Source: an uncultured Caulobacterales bacterium (lineage in GTDB: Bacteria; Pseudomonadota; Alphaproteobacteria; Caulobacterales; Caulobacteraceae). Taken from it: a stretch of 64,000 nt of DNA. Below the pieces are notes generated by a model, which was given only the letters and a program-made list of their open reading frames with translations, was not told the origin of the DNA and did no database searches. The translations under genes were made by a program, and so were the position numbers. The stretch spans positions 1 through 64,000 of the forward strand of contig CAIOYC010000037.1 in assembly GCA_903862425.1 (NCBI GenBank), given 5' to 3'. Every line of letters starts with the position of its first letter. Positions within the stretch are counted from its first letter, which is position 1. Shown here piece by piece: positions 53,170 through 62,727 of this stretch.

Positions 53170-56100
53170 TCACGCGATCAGGCTCAACTTACGCACCAAA
53201 CTGCTCAGGAAGTCACCGGCCTCCCCGATCTCGTTGTGAATAAGGCAGGAAACCGCGCCCACCAGAACGGCACGCGCTATGCTGCTCAGCTGATCGAGGC
53301 CTGCGGATGGATCCGCTAGGCCAAACGCTGCGGGAAGAAACCCTTCGCGATAGGCGCTCAAGCCGTCCTCTCCACCTTCGCCTTCGTTGAACAGCAAATC
53401 CCATGCTGCGCCGAAAAACGGGCGGACCTTCCAGGAGACCTTTTGCTGGTCGATTGAGATCAGCAGATATCCGACATCATCCATATGCCCGAAGGCCCCA
53501 CGCGAAAATACCGCCGCCATGTGAGCCCGTCCGCCCGACGTATCGTATTCCCGCAGACTTGCGGCCCGCTCCACCTTCAACGACGGCTCGGCCAACCGAG
53601 GATCCAGCTCCGTCGGTTGAAGATGCGCCACACCGTCCGCCCGCCGGTCAGCCGCGAGGAACACGAATCCGGAGGCCAACTGCGCAAGGCGGCGCGAAAT
53701 CACGAAGCCCTGGTCGTTCGATGGCAGTAGTGTGAGCCCCCCCTCCTGCGCAAGCACCAGCAGGGAGCCCGGAATAGGGCATCGAAGCAGCAGGTTGGAC
53801 CGGCTCTGCTGATCGATCAGACCGACGCCCATACCGCGTCGGATCAGCATGCTCCGGCCGGGGGGGCCGGATAAGGCGGCGGCGGGCTCGCTCGAGGCGA
53901 CCACGCGGATCGTCTTCAGGAACCCCCCCAGCTGACGACGTTCCTTGGAGTTTTGCGCCGGCTCGATCAGGTGCGAAGAGGTGAGCTTCAGAACAACCGG
54001 CGATGCCGATACCGGGGGAAGTACAAATTCCACGGACTTGATCGACCAGTCGGTGATCTTGAGCCTCTGATGCTCCTGCCCTTCGATTCCGAGTTCAATC
54101 CAGCGATCGACAACATCGGTCATCGATCCCAGACACTCGACGATCAGCGTCCCGCCCTGCTCCCTTACCTGGCTCCCCAAGGTAAACAGGACTGAAGCAC
54201 TGTGCGCGCTCGACCAGATGCCGCCGATCTCCGGTTCATGGAATCCGCTCAGGATGGTCTTCGCCTTGAAATCGAGGCCGCCCTCGATCGCGTGGTTGAA
54301 ATTGAGGGGTGAGAGCGACTCTGGCGCTCGCTCATCGACCACCTCAGCCCGCACGGCCGATCCCGAGACGGGCGGGTTCAGTAGTTCATCGAAGGTCAAC
54401 GCCGAGCGGAACGGAATATTGGCGAGACGGAACTTGCTCCGCGCCACACAATCCTGCCAAACCGTCTGCTCGACCGCGCGCATCGAATTGTCATTGGTAT
54501 GAGACCGCCAATGCCATTGGGCCGTTGGGGAACCCGTAAATCCGAACGGACCATCGGAGGCCAACAATAAATAAAGAAAGACGTCCTCGACCACGACAAG
54601 TTCGGGATCGTCTCCGATGCGAGACTGGATGAAAACGCGCTCCGCCATCCAGGTATTGCTCTGGATGAAATTATCGAACTTGACCAATCGTCTGAGATTG
54701 AACGGACTTAGAAAGGTTAACTCGCGGCGCTCCTCGATCACCTTATCCGTAGGGCCGTCGAAATTGGGCGAATTCGAATAGAATCCCGCCTCGTCTTCAA
54801 CCTTGATCACGCCCGAGTAGAAGACTTTTACGCCGTTGTTTTTCCGGAATCCTTCCGCCAATTGCCGATAATGATTTGGAAATACCGTGTCATCATCGTC
54901 CATGTGAGCGACAAACGGCGCCTTCACCGCCTTTATGCCGTCCCACAAGGCCGTCGATCGAAATCCTGTATTGGGCGAGCGAAGATAGCGGATGGGGAAA
55001 TCGGGCGCCGCCATTTCGGTCGCCAGATTAACGAGCTCCTGCCGACCCTTGTAGTCGACCAGCACCACACCGACCGGAAACTCTGGAGCGCTGGCGGCCT
55101 TGATCGAGTCGATGGTGCGCTTGAGATATTGCAGATCGCGGCCACCTGAGCGAACGACGACCTCGCATGCGGGCTCAGCCGGCGTCGCCCTGGCGACGGA
55201 ACTCCGCGCCGTCTTCGACGGGGCGGGGCTGTCGAACCGGCCGACCGCGCGCACTTCCTCGATCAACGGGATGAGCGAGGTTGTTATCTTGTGTTCAAGC
55301 GACCAATTCTTGTCGAACCAGGCCTTCGCCTTCACCGCGCGCTCGATCGCGCGCCCGGGCGAGCGCCGCGTGTCGTCGATGATCTGCTCAATCCGATTGG
55401 CGACGGTGATGGCGCTCTGGTTGATATCGATAAATTCGACAAAATCCGCGAGATGGTCGCGAGCGAATGCGATCTCGTCGCATATGGGCAGCGCACCTAC
55501 CGAAAGCGCCTCGAACAGGCGCATGGACGGTGTGTTTTCGGATCGATGTTCGGCCTTGTGCAGACAGAGCGCAATGCCGTGGCTAGCGATGGTATCGAGC
55601 ACCGCCTTGCCATCGAATGGCAGGTAACCGCCATAGGCGCCCCCTACATGCTGCCAGCTCCGTTCGGGGCCATAACAGGTGATCAGCTTGCGGCGCACCA
55701 ATTCCGCAAACAAATCTCTGTGGCGGGTGCCGTCCCAGTGTACGCCGACATAACTCAGGGTCGGTTTTTCAACGGTTTGCAGCGCCAGATGCGGTGTCAT
55801 ATAGGTGGTCGGCAGGAACGGCTCCCTGCTGATCGGCTTGGTCGCGGTGAGCCCAAACTGCAGGTCGGACAGGAAAGTCCTGATCGCGGAGTTGCCCGCC
55901 AGAAAGCCGTCATACGACATGAGCGAGCGCAGCCGGTAGTCGTCGTCCCTGAAAAAGCTCAGCGGACTCCAGATCGCACCGATGGTCGGCACACTGGTCA
56001 GCTTGCGAGAAAACTCATGCGATACCAGCACCGCCGCGGGATCACAGGCGATGATGTCGTCGCTGGTTACAACCTCCTGGCACTCTACGCCGACGTTTCC

Positions 56101-56196
56101 ACAAGCAATGATGAATCGCTTGATGAACTCCCGCTCTGCATTTTCCGGCAGGTTGGGCCAGCTATCCTGGATCGCGACACGCAAGGGCGTCACCAA
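53170..56196 (-). CDS. Two-domain glycosyltransferase (GT-B plus GT2) with a C-terminal extension
   Basis: A 1008-residue soluble protein. Residues about 1-310 look like a glycosyltransferase of the CgeB/exostosin style: LSYVGVHWDGTRHRDLFAEL, ITCYGPERSW and the donor-site-like TPSMRLFEALSVGALPICDE. Residues about 340-600 are a GT2 domain: CEVVVRSGGRDLQYLKRTI, VGVVLVDYKG and APFVAHMDDDDTVFPNHY, where MDDDD is the metal-binding motif. The last 400 residues are beta-rich with no recognised family. One chain with two sugar-transfer sites suggests it builds a repeating disaccharide; that is inference. It precedes the SGNH gene on the same strand. Confidence 0.8.
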   Translation of the reverse strand: MVTPLRVAIQDSWPNLPENAEREFIKRFIIACGNVGVECQEVVTSDDIIACDPAAVLVSHEFSRKLTSVPTIGAIWSPLSFFRDDDYRLRSLMSYDGFLAGNSAIRTFLSDLQFGLTATKPISREPFLPTTYMTPHLALQTVEKPTLSYVGVHWDGTRHRDLFAELVRRKLITCYGPERSWQHVGGAYGGYLPFDGKAVLDTIASHGIALCLHKAEHRSENTPSMRLFEALSVGALPICDEIAFARDHLADFVEFIDINQSAITVANRIEQIIDDTRRSPGRAIERAVKAKAWFDKNWSLEHKITTSLIPLIEEVRAVGRFDSPAPSKTARSSVARATPAEPACEVVVRSGGRDLQYLKRTIDSIKAASAPEFPVGVVLVDYKGRQELVNLATEMAAPDFPIRYLRSPNTGFRSTALWDGIKAVKAPFVAHMDDDDTVFPNHYRQLAEGFRKNNGVKVFYSGVIKVEDEAGFYSNSPNFDGPTDKVIEERRELTFLSPFNLRRLVKFDNFIQSNTWMAERVFIQSRIGDDPELVVVEDVFLYLLLASDGPFGFTGSPTAQWHWRSHTNDNSMRAVEQTVWQDCVARSKFRLANIPFRSALTFDELLNPPVSGSAVRAEVVDERAPESLSPLNFNHAIEGGLDFKAKTILSGFHEPEIGGIWSSAHSASVLFTLGSQVREQGGTLIVECLGSMTDVVDRWIELGIEGQEHQRLKITDWSIKSVEFVLPPVSASPVVLKLTSSHLIEPAQNSKERRQLGGFLKTIRVVASSEPAAALSGPPGRSMLIRRGMGVGLIDQQSRSNLLLRCPIPGSLLVLAQEGGLTLLPSNDQGFVISRRLAQLASGFVFLAADRRADGVAHLQPTELDPRLAEPSLKVERAASLREYDTSGGRAHMAAVFSRGAFGHMDDVGYLLISIDQQKVSWKVRPFFGAAWDLLFNEGEGGEDGLSAYREGFLPAAFGLADPSAGLDQLSSIARAVLVGAVSCLIHNEIGEAGDFLSSLVRKLSLIA

Positions 56197-56415
56197 GACC
56201 GGCGATCCGCCGGACCAGGCGCTCCGGGCGTCACCGCTTCAAGGGCCCTGGGGGCGTCGGTCACATGCGCCGGCACGATTGGGCTCTCCATCGAAAGGCG
56301 AGGCCAAGCCGCCTCACAGAGGCAGTGGCTATCGGAACGCCCCCAAGCTGTCGAGCGGGAAAACGGGGTTTGCCGCCGATGCTCGCCCTGCCCCGCCCTG
56401 CCGCGCCAGCGAGCT

Positions 56416-59400
56416 TCAGATGAAGACGAAATCGGCCGAAACGAACCCGGAAGTATGCACTCCGAGCAGGTCGATCACGTTACCGTTGCCCGCATTGATT
56501 TCAGCATGTCCGTTCACATCGGACGTGTGGGCGATCAGCGCGGCATAGTTGGCGAAAATAGTGTGATCGATCTGGAGCACATCGTGTCCGGCGACAGAGC
56601 CCGCATGGAAATTCTGGATCGTATCCTGGCCGAAGCCGGTGGAGAACTGATAAATCTGGCTCGCGCCCCCGCCGGCGAACACGTCGGATCCGGATGTTCC
56701 CGTAAGCGTCACGTTGTTGGCATAGCTCACGATATCGTAGCCGCCGCCACTGTTGTGAACCAGGGAGAGATACTTGTTGTTTGATGCATCATACTTGTAT
56801 TCGGAAACGAGCAAGCCCGTGGCGTCATAGTTGAACGTGATCGAAGAATTGTCGGCCGCGTGGGTGATCACAAGCGTCTCGTGGCCTGCGGAATCGTAGC
56901 CGTCCTGCTCCGTCGTTCTGCCGGATGAATCATAGAAGTTCGAATAGGTCGGGACTCCCGACGCGCTTATGCCGTCCTGCTCGGACAGATACCCGGCCGC
57001 AGCATAGTGATTGACTGTGGAAGAGCCGTCCGACGCAAAGATGGTTTGCAGGGTGAGCGCCCCGCCGGAGGCGTAGTGTTCGATATCGGTGACGACGCCC
57101 GCCGAGCTCTTGTGGGTCACGACCGACAACCCGTCGGAAGCTATGGTGGTTATCAACACATTGTGGCCGGCGGAATCGTAGCCATCCTGCTCCGTCAGAC
57201 GGCCCGCTGTGTCGTAGATATTCTGATAAATCGGCACCCCGGCCGCGGTAAAACCTTCAAGCGAATGGGTGTGGCCGGCAGCGTCGAACATGGTGACCGT
57301 GTAGGAGCCATCCGCGGCGCAGAGAACTTGCTGGGTTAGCACGTTGCTCGCGTTATAATATTCTATGTCGGTGACCTGACCCGTCGACGATATGTGCGTC
57401 GTTTGCGAGCTCCCGTCAGCCGCATAAAGCAGAACAAGCGTCTTATGTCCGGCCGTGTAGCCGTCCTGCTCGATGAGGCGGCCTGTTGCATCATAGATAT
57501 TTCCGTAGGTCTGCAGGCCCGAGGGGTCAAACCCGCTCTGAGTCAGGATATTTTGAGCGGCGCCATAGGTCACGCGCGTCGTCGAGCCGTCCGCGTTGTT
57601 TATGGTGGTCGCCGTACGAACGCCGCTCGAATTAAAGGTGTCCACCGAGGCGACGCTGCCGTCACTGTTATACAGAGCGGCCGTCAGGCGCTGGCCGCTA
57701 GAGCCAAATGTATCATGCTCAATGTGCTTGTTGGTAGCGTCGTAGATATCGATGAAACCGGCGCCCAGCGTAATCGTAGCATCATTCAGGTGGACGCTCT
57801 GGATGCCGATCAAGGTATCGACGCCGGTCGCCGTCGTGATTATCCAACCATTGGAAGTGACGGTAATCTCTCCGTTGTTCCAATTTGCGTCGATAACGAC
57901 GGTGTTTTGCCCATTGCCGCCGGTGAGAACATCATTACCAGAGCCGGAGATGAATGTGTTGTTCCCGGGCTTTCCGGTCAGCGTGTCGTTACCGCTCGTA
58001 CCGTATATGATGGATGTCGCGTTGGTCGTGTAGGCGTTCGCGTAAGCGCGAACGTAGTCCACAAGCATGGTGGCCGAATTTAGCGCCGAATCCGCGGCGC
58101 CGCCGAAGCTCGTGCTACCGCCACCGATCGCCAGATCCAGAATGAGATACATCGGCGTGTTCATGTCCGGCGGGGTCGGCTGGCTCGCGACCGCCACGCC
58201 ATCAATGTACCAAGTCAAGGCCGTCGGCGTCCAATTCACCCCATAAGTATGGAAGCCGGACGTCGTCGTCACATTGGCCAGGGAATCCGCGACGGTCAGC
58301 CTGTAGCCGTTGAGATTGGTATGGCTCGTCATATAGACGTCGCCGGGATCTCGGCCGAGGGTTTCGACAACGTCCAACTCGGGAAGGGCGGTGTGGTTGG
58401 CGGGAAGCATCCAGAACGCCGGCCACACTCCACCCCCCGCAGGCATTTCTGCCCGGACCTCGAAATATCCGTACTGCTGGGCAAAGGTAGACGCCGTGGT
58501 CAACGCGCCCGATGTCCAACCGCGTCCCGCGGTGGCCGATCCAGGAGTAACCCGTTGCGCGGTAATGCCCAGAACCCCGTTGGTGATCGAGAATGGATTC
58601 CGGCCGACCGAAGAGTCCGTATAATATTCTGCCTCCAAAGCCGGATTGCGAAGGCCAAAATCCAGCGCGCTTGTCCAGGTCTGCGCGCCGGTCGGCGACG
58701 AGCTCAACGAGTTGAACTCATCATCAAAAGTCAGGGCGCCCAGCGTCAATGGCGTTCCGGGACCTGCCGCCGTGGGGTCCAGTACGCGCGTCACGTTGGT
58801 CAGCCGGCCGCTGGAATATTCATCGACCAACGTCAGCCGGCCCTGGGCGTCGTAGGTTTCCTGATGGGTCAAATGACCGGTGATATCGTAATTGCTGCTC
58901 ACCGTGCCGGTGGAAGAGTGAACGACGGTGATCGTCAGGTTGCCGTTCGCATCATACCCGTCCTGCTCGACGAGCGTGGCGCCGCTGTATTTGTTGTCGT
59001 AGATCCTGACGCCCGAGGCGGTGAAGCCGCTTTGATCGACGAGATTGCCACCGGCATCATCTGTCAGAACCGTCGTCGAACCATCACCCGCATAGAAGAT
59101 CGATTTCTGCACGATGCCGGTCGAGGAATAATTCACACGCTCGGTCAGATGACCGTCGGCGGCGGAGAAGAATTGCGAGATGCTTGTGCCATCTGCATTG
59201 TGATCGATCTGATTTACCAGCACGCCGGTGGCCGAAAAACCCTGTTGCTCAAGGATCGTGCCATTGGAGAATTTGTTGATGTAAATATTGTGGCCATCCG
59301 CAGCCGTGCCGGTCTGCATCGTCGGCTGACCGTTGGAATAAATCGTCGTCGTTGATGATCGATCGGCCGCATAGACAATCGATTGCAGCGGAACGCCGGC

Positions 59401-60231
59401 AGGATCGTACGAAACCGAATAGAGCACTAGGCCCTGGGCGGCATACTGGGTTATGACCTCACTACCGTCTGTCGCGTGAAGCAGTTTGAGCACAAGATTG
59501 CCCGCCGCATCATAGCCGTCCTGTTCTGTCAGGAACCCACCGGTATAAAGATTTGCATAGGTTGGGGTCCCAGCCGCGCTGAAGCCGCGATTGGAGGTCA
59601 GTTGTCCGCTGGCGAATTGTGCAACCGTATAGGTGCCGTCGCTGGCGACCTGCTTGGAAGATACCGGATGTCCCGCCGCGTCATAGACCTCCTGACCTGT
59701 CACGGAGCCCGACGCCGCGTATCTCGTTACGTTTTCTGACCCATCGGTATCGTGGTCGATGACAATGGTTCGGACGCCGCTCGCATATCCGGTCTGCTCG
59801 GTCAAAAATCCGCTGCCGTTGTAGGTGTTTATGTAAACAGGCCGGCCCTGCGGATCATAACCCGCCTGCTGCGAAAGAGCGCCTCCTACCGCGTAAGTGG
59901 CGACATCTCGACTCCCGTCCGCCGCATAATTGGTGGCGGACTGCAGGGTCCCGTCAGCGCGATACGCCTCTGCATCCAACGCCTGCGCCGTCGCGGGATT
60001 GAGGTGAGTCACCGTAGAGGTACCGTCGCCCGCGTGCAGGATTTGAATGTTCTGCCGCCCCGACGCGTCGTATCCATCCTGCTCGGTAAGCCGACCCGTC
60101 GAATCATAGACGTTCCGGTATGTCCGCAGCCCCTTGGGGTCAAACCCGTCGAGCTCGATCAAAACTCCAGCAGAATTATAGGTGGCTTCGGTCCGGCCGC
60201 CATCTGGGTTTGGCGTAACGACTACGGTCAT
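56416..60231 (-). CDS. Secreted GH16 glycan hydrolase with RTX and EQDG repeats
   Basis: A 1271-residue protein with no Sec leader. Residues 1-about 490 are tandem units with cores such as LTEQDGYD and LHATDGSE. Residues about 497-727 are a GH16 beta-jelly-roll: TFDDEFNSLSSSPTG, GYFEVRAEMPAGGGVWPAFW and the catalytic ELDVVE, with nucleophile E618 and acid/base E623 around D620. RTX nonapeptides follow (GTSGNDTLTGKPGNN, SGNDVLTGGNGQN), then more repeat units and the end GVHTSGFVSADFVFI, a type I signal like the protease's. The plan resembles ExsH, the exported depolymerase of rhizobial succinoglycan. It probably cleaves the polysaccharide made by this island. Confidence 0.9.
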   Translation of the reverse strand: MTVVVTPNPDGGRTEATYNSAGVLIELDGFDPKGLRTYRNVYDSTGRLTEQDGYDASGRQNIQILHAGDGTSTVTHLNPATAQALDAEAYRADGTLQSATNYAADGSRDVATYAVGGALSQQAGYDPQGRPVYINTYNGSGFLTEQTGYASGVRTIVIDHDTDGSENVTRYAASGSVTGQEVYDAAGHPVSSKQVASDGTYTVAQFASGQLTSNRGFSAAGTPTYANLYTGGFLTEQDGYDAAGNLVLKLLHATDGSEVITQYAAQGLVLYSVSYDPAGVPLQSIVYAADRSSTTTIYSNGQPTMQTGTAADGHNIYINKFSNGTILEQQGFSATGVLVNQIDHNADGTSISQFFSAADGHLTERVNYSSTGIVQKSIFYAGDGSTTVLTDDAGGNLVDQSGFTASGVRIYDNKYSGATLVEQDGYDANGNLTITVVHSSTGTVSSNYDITGHLTHQETYDAQGRLTLVDEYSSGRLTNVTRVLDPTAAGPGTPLTLGALTFDDEFNSLSSSPTGAQTWTSALDFGLRNPALEAEYYTDSSVGRNPFSITNGVLGITAQRVTPGSATAGRGWTSGALTTASTFAQQYGYFEVRAEMPAGGGVWPAFWMLPANHTALPELDVVETLGRDPGDVYMTSHTNLNGYRLTVADSLANVTTTSGFHTYGVNWTPTALTWYIDGVAVASQPTPPDMNTPMYLILDLAIGGGSTSFGGAADSALNSATMLVDYVRAYANAYTTNATSIIYGTSGNDTLTGKPGNNTFISGSGNDVLTGGNGQNTVVIDANWNNGEITVTSNGWIITTATGVDTLIGIQSVHLNDATITLGAGFIDIYDATNKHIEHDTFGSSGQRLTAALYNSDGSVASVDTFNSSGVRTATTINNADGSTTRVTYGAAQNILTQSGFDPSGLQTYGNIYDATGRLIEQDGYTAGHKTLVLLYAADGSSQTTHISSTGQVTDIEYYNASNVLTQQVLCAADGSYTVTMFDAAGHTHSLEGFTAAGVPIYQNIYDTAGRLTEQDGYDSAGHNVLITTIASDGLSVVTHKSSAGVVTDIEHYASGGALTLQTIFASDGSSTVNHYAAAGYLSEQDGISASGVPTYSNFYDSSGRTTEQDGYDSAGHETLVITHAADNSSITFNYDATGLLVSEYKYDASNNKYLSLVHNSGGGYDIVSYANNVTLTGTSGSDVFAGGGASQIYQFSTGFGQDTIQNFHAGSVAGHDVLQIDHTIFANYAALIAHTSDVNGHAEINAGNGNVIDLLGVHTSGFVSADFVFI

Positions 60232-60541
60232 TTAGCTAGCCTATCTGCAAATGAGTGCGCAAGAGCGATGGGTTATTCACACGTGAAGTCGCTTACCCGA
60301 AAGCCAAAACATGGGCAATTCGAGACTAGACGTCACAGCCCCCACCCATCCTAAATAGCAAAGCTGAATTGCGTGAATGTATTGTTAAGTTTTGAACTCG
60401 AAGCGACCGGATCTCTCACGATTGGCCACCGATACTGCTTGCCTGCCTGCCACCGAGTCGCACTGCGCCACACCTACTGGTTTTGGTATTGGCGCCACGC
60501 TCCAAAGCTCCTATCGATGGCCCCTTCCCGAGGGACCAAAC
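60232..60541. promoter_or_regulatory. Divergent intergenic region between GH16 and GDP-fucose synthase genes
   Basis: About 310 bases, AT-richer on the left, that must carry promoters for the minus-strand GH16 gene and the plus-strand nucleotide-sugar genes. I see no repeated operator and no further gene. GAGGGA at about 60529-60534, seven bases before TTG 60542, is the ribosome site that fixes the next start. Confidence 0.35.
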
Positions 60542-61486
60542 TTGACGATCGAAGTCGATTTTTCCGTGGCTGGCAAGCGCGTCTGGGTGGCGGGCCATCG
60601 AGGCATGGTTGGGTCCGCCATCGTGCGCCGTTTGGCGGGCATGGATTGTGAAATCCTGACGGCTTCGAGCGCCGAACTCGATCTGCGCGACCAATTGGCG
60701 GTAAGGACGTGGGTGGCGGCCAGACGTCCGCAGGCCGTCTTCGTGGCCGCGGCCAAGGTTGGCGGCATTCTCGCCAACGACACGTATCCAGCAGATTTTC
60801 TTTACGACAATCTCATGATCGAGGCTAACGTGATCGAGGCCTCCTACAGGAACGGTGTCGAGAAGCTGCTGTTTCTGGGTTCGTCCTGCATTTATCCGAA
60901 ACTCGCCCCACAACCCATGAAGGAAGACGCCCTGTTGACCGGGCCGCTGGAGCCCACCAACGAGTGGTATGCGGTCGCCAAAATCGCCGGCATCAAACTG
61001 GTGCAGTCCTATCGTCGCCAGCACGGGTGCAACTACATTTCGGCCATGCCGACCAATCTCTACGGCCCGGGCGACAACTTCGACCTGGCCGGAAGTCATG
61101 TCTTGCCAGCCCTGATGCGCAAGCTTCATGAAGCCAAATTAGCCGGCGCGCCCGAAATCGAAGTTTGGGGCAGTGGGCAGCCTTATCGGGAATTCCTGCA
61201 CGTGGATGACTTGGCCGACGCCGCAGTCTTCCTGATGGAAACTTACTGCGGCTACGAGCATGTGAACGTTGGCGTGGGTGAGGATATCAGGATCGCGGAC
61301 CTTGTCAGGCTGATCGCCAAAGTCGTCGGATTCAATGGTTCTTTTCGGTTCGACGCTTCCAAGCCGGATGGCACGCCCCGAAAGCTTATGGATGTGGGGC
61401 GGATGAAACAACTCGGGTGGCAGGCCCGAAGAAACCTCGAACAGGGCGTCGCGTCCACATATGAATGGTACAAGGACCGCATGTAG
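60542..61486 (+). CDS. fcl: GDP-L-fucose synthase
   Basis: A 314-residue NADPH-dependent epimerase/reductase that makes GDP-L-fucose from the product of Gmd. The nucleotide fold is [24 protein letters not shown] supplies the Ser of the active site; the Y-x3-K pair is in [16 protein letters not shown] 60542 is preferred over the longer frame (ATG 60392) because of its ribosome site and because family members begin just before the nucleotide-binding loop. It is followed by gmd on the same strand after about 140 bases. Confidence 0.92.
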   Translation: MTIEVDFSVAGKRVWVAGHRGMVGSAIVRRLAGMDCEILTASSAELDLRDQLAVRTWVAARRPQAVFVAAAKVGGILANDTYPADFLYDNLMIEANVIEASYRNGVEKLLFLGSSCIYPKLAPQPMKEDALLTGPLEPTNEWYAVAKIAGIKLVQSYRRQHGCNYISAMPTNLYGPGDNFDLAGSHVLPALMRKLHEAKLAGAPEIEVWGSGQPYREFLHVDDLADAAVFLMETYCGYEHVNVGVGEDIRIADLVRLIAKVVGFNGSFRFDASKPDGTPRKLMDVGRMKQLGWQARRNLEQGVASTYEWYKDRM

Positions 61487-61624
61487 TTTGAATGGCGACG
61501 ATGGCGCTAGTAGTAGTAGGCTAATCTTTTGGCTTGCCGATACCAAATCTTATGCAATCTCTAATTGATTTATAGCAACGCTACCCTTGCAGGGTTTGGC
61601 AAAGAGCGGACGGGATAAAAGTCT

Positions 61625-62692
61625 ATGGCAACAAAGACCGCGATGATAACGGGCGTTACCGGTCAGGACGGCGCGTATCTCACTCGTCTCTTGCTCTCCA
61701 AAGGTTATGCGGTGCACGGGCTGAAGCGTCGATCGTCGAGCTTCAACACAGGGCGCATCGACGACCTGATGGAGGGCGAAAATGCCAGGAAGGATATTCA
61801 CCTCCATTATGGCGACCTGACGGATTCGATGAATGTGACGCGCTTGATCAAGGAGATCGAGCCTGATGAAATCTACAATCTCGGCGCGCAGAGCCACGTT
61901 CAGGTGAGCTTCGAGACCCCGGAATACACCGCCAACAGCGATGCCGTGGGCGCTCTCAGAATCCTCGAAGCCGTCAGAATCCTCGGCCTTTCTGAAAAGA
62001 CCAGGATCTATCAGGCGTCCACATCGGAACTCTATGGGCTGGTCCAAGAGGTGCCGCAGTCGGAAAAGACGCCGTTCTATCCGAGGTCGCCCTATGGGGT
62101 CGCCAAATTATACGGTTTTTGGATCACAAAAAACTATCGCGAAGCCTACGGGATGTATGCCTCCAACGGCATCCTGTTCAACCACGAGAGCCCGGTACGG
62201 GGCGAAACCTTTGTGACCCGAAAGATCACCCGCGCCGTTGCGGCAATCCATCACGGCTACCAGGACAAACTTCTTCTGGGCAATCTGGATTCCCAGCGCG
62301 ACTGGGGTCATGCGCGAGATTACGTCGAGGGAATGTGGCGTATCCTGCAGCACCACGAAGCCGATGATTTTGTGCTGGCGACAGGCAAGATGACCACGGT
62401 GCGTGACTTTGTGAGCATGGCCTTCAGCATTGTAGGCGTGGATATAGAGTGGCAGGGAGCGGGCATCGATGAAATCGGCGTTGAGCGCGGCACCACCCGC
62501 GTACTCGTCGCGATTGACCCTCGGTATTTCCGTCCCGCAGAGGTTGACCAGCTCTTGGGCGACCCTTCCAAAGCGTATGCCCTGCTAGGCTGGAAGGCGA
62601 CGGCCGACCTGGACACCTTGGCCAGAGAAATGGTGCTTAGCGACCTGAACCGGATCGTGGACGAACGTCACCGGGTCATTGAACTGCAATAG
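61625..62692 (+). CDS. gmd: GDP-mannose 4,6-dehydratase
   Basis: A 355-residue short-chain dehydratase converting GDP-mannose to GDP-4-keto-6-deoxymannose, the shared precursor of GDP-fucose, GDP-rhamnose and GDP-perosamine. The NADP loop is [32 protein letters not shown] is a GMD signature; the active site has STSELYG and [12 protein letters not shown]. With fcl next to it, the pathway leads to GDP-L-fucose. The closely spaced downstream gene suggests an operon. Confidence 0.96.
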   Translation: MATKTAMITGVTGQDGAYLTRLLLSKGYAVHGLKRRSSSFNTGRIDDLMEGENARKDIHLHYGDLTDSMNVTRLIKEIEPDEIYNLGAQSHVQVSFETPEYTANSDAVGALRILEAVRILGLSEKTRIYQASTSELYGLVQEVPQSEKTPFYPRSPYGVAKLYGFWITKNYREAYGMYASNGILFNHESPVRGETFVTRKITRAVAAIHHGYQDKLLLGNLDSQRDWGHARDYVEGMWRILQHHEADDFVLATGKMTTVRDFVSMAFSIVGVDIEWQGAGIDEIGVERGTTRVLVAIDPRYFRPAEVDQLLGDPSKAYALLGWKATADLDTLAREMVLSDLNRIVDERHRVIELQ

Positions 62693-62727
62693 ACGCTTCA
62701 GTCGCGGTCCCCGGGCGCCGTTCGAAA

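Noticed and set aside
55291-56784. 497-codon plus-strand frame
   Set aside because: It spans antisense parts of the two-domain glycosyltransferase and the GH16 gene; no domain is visible.
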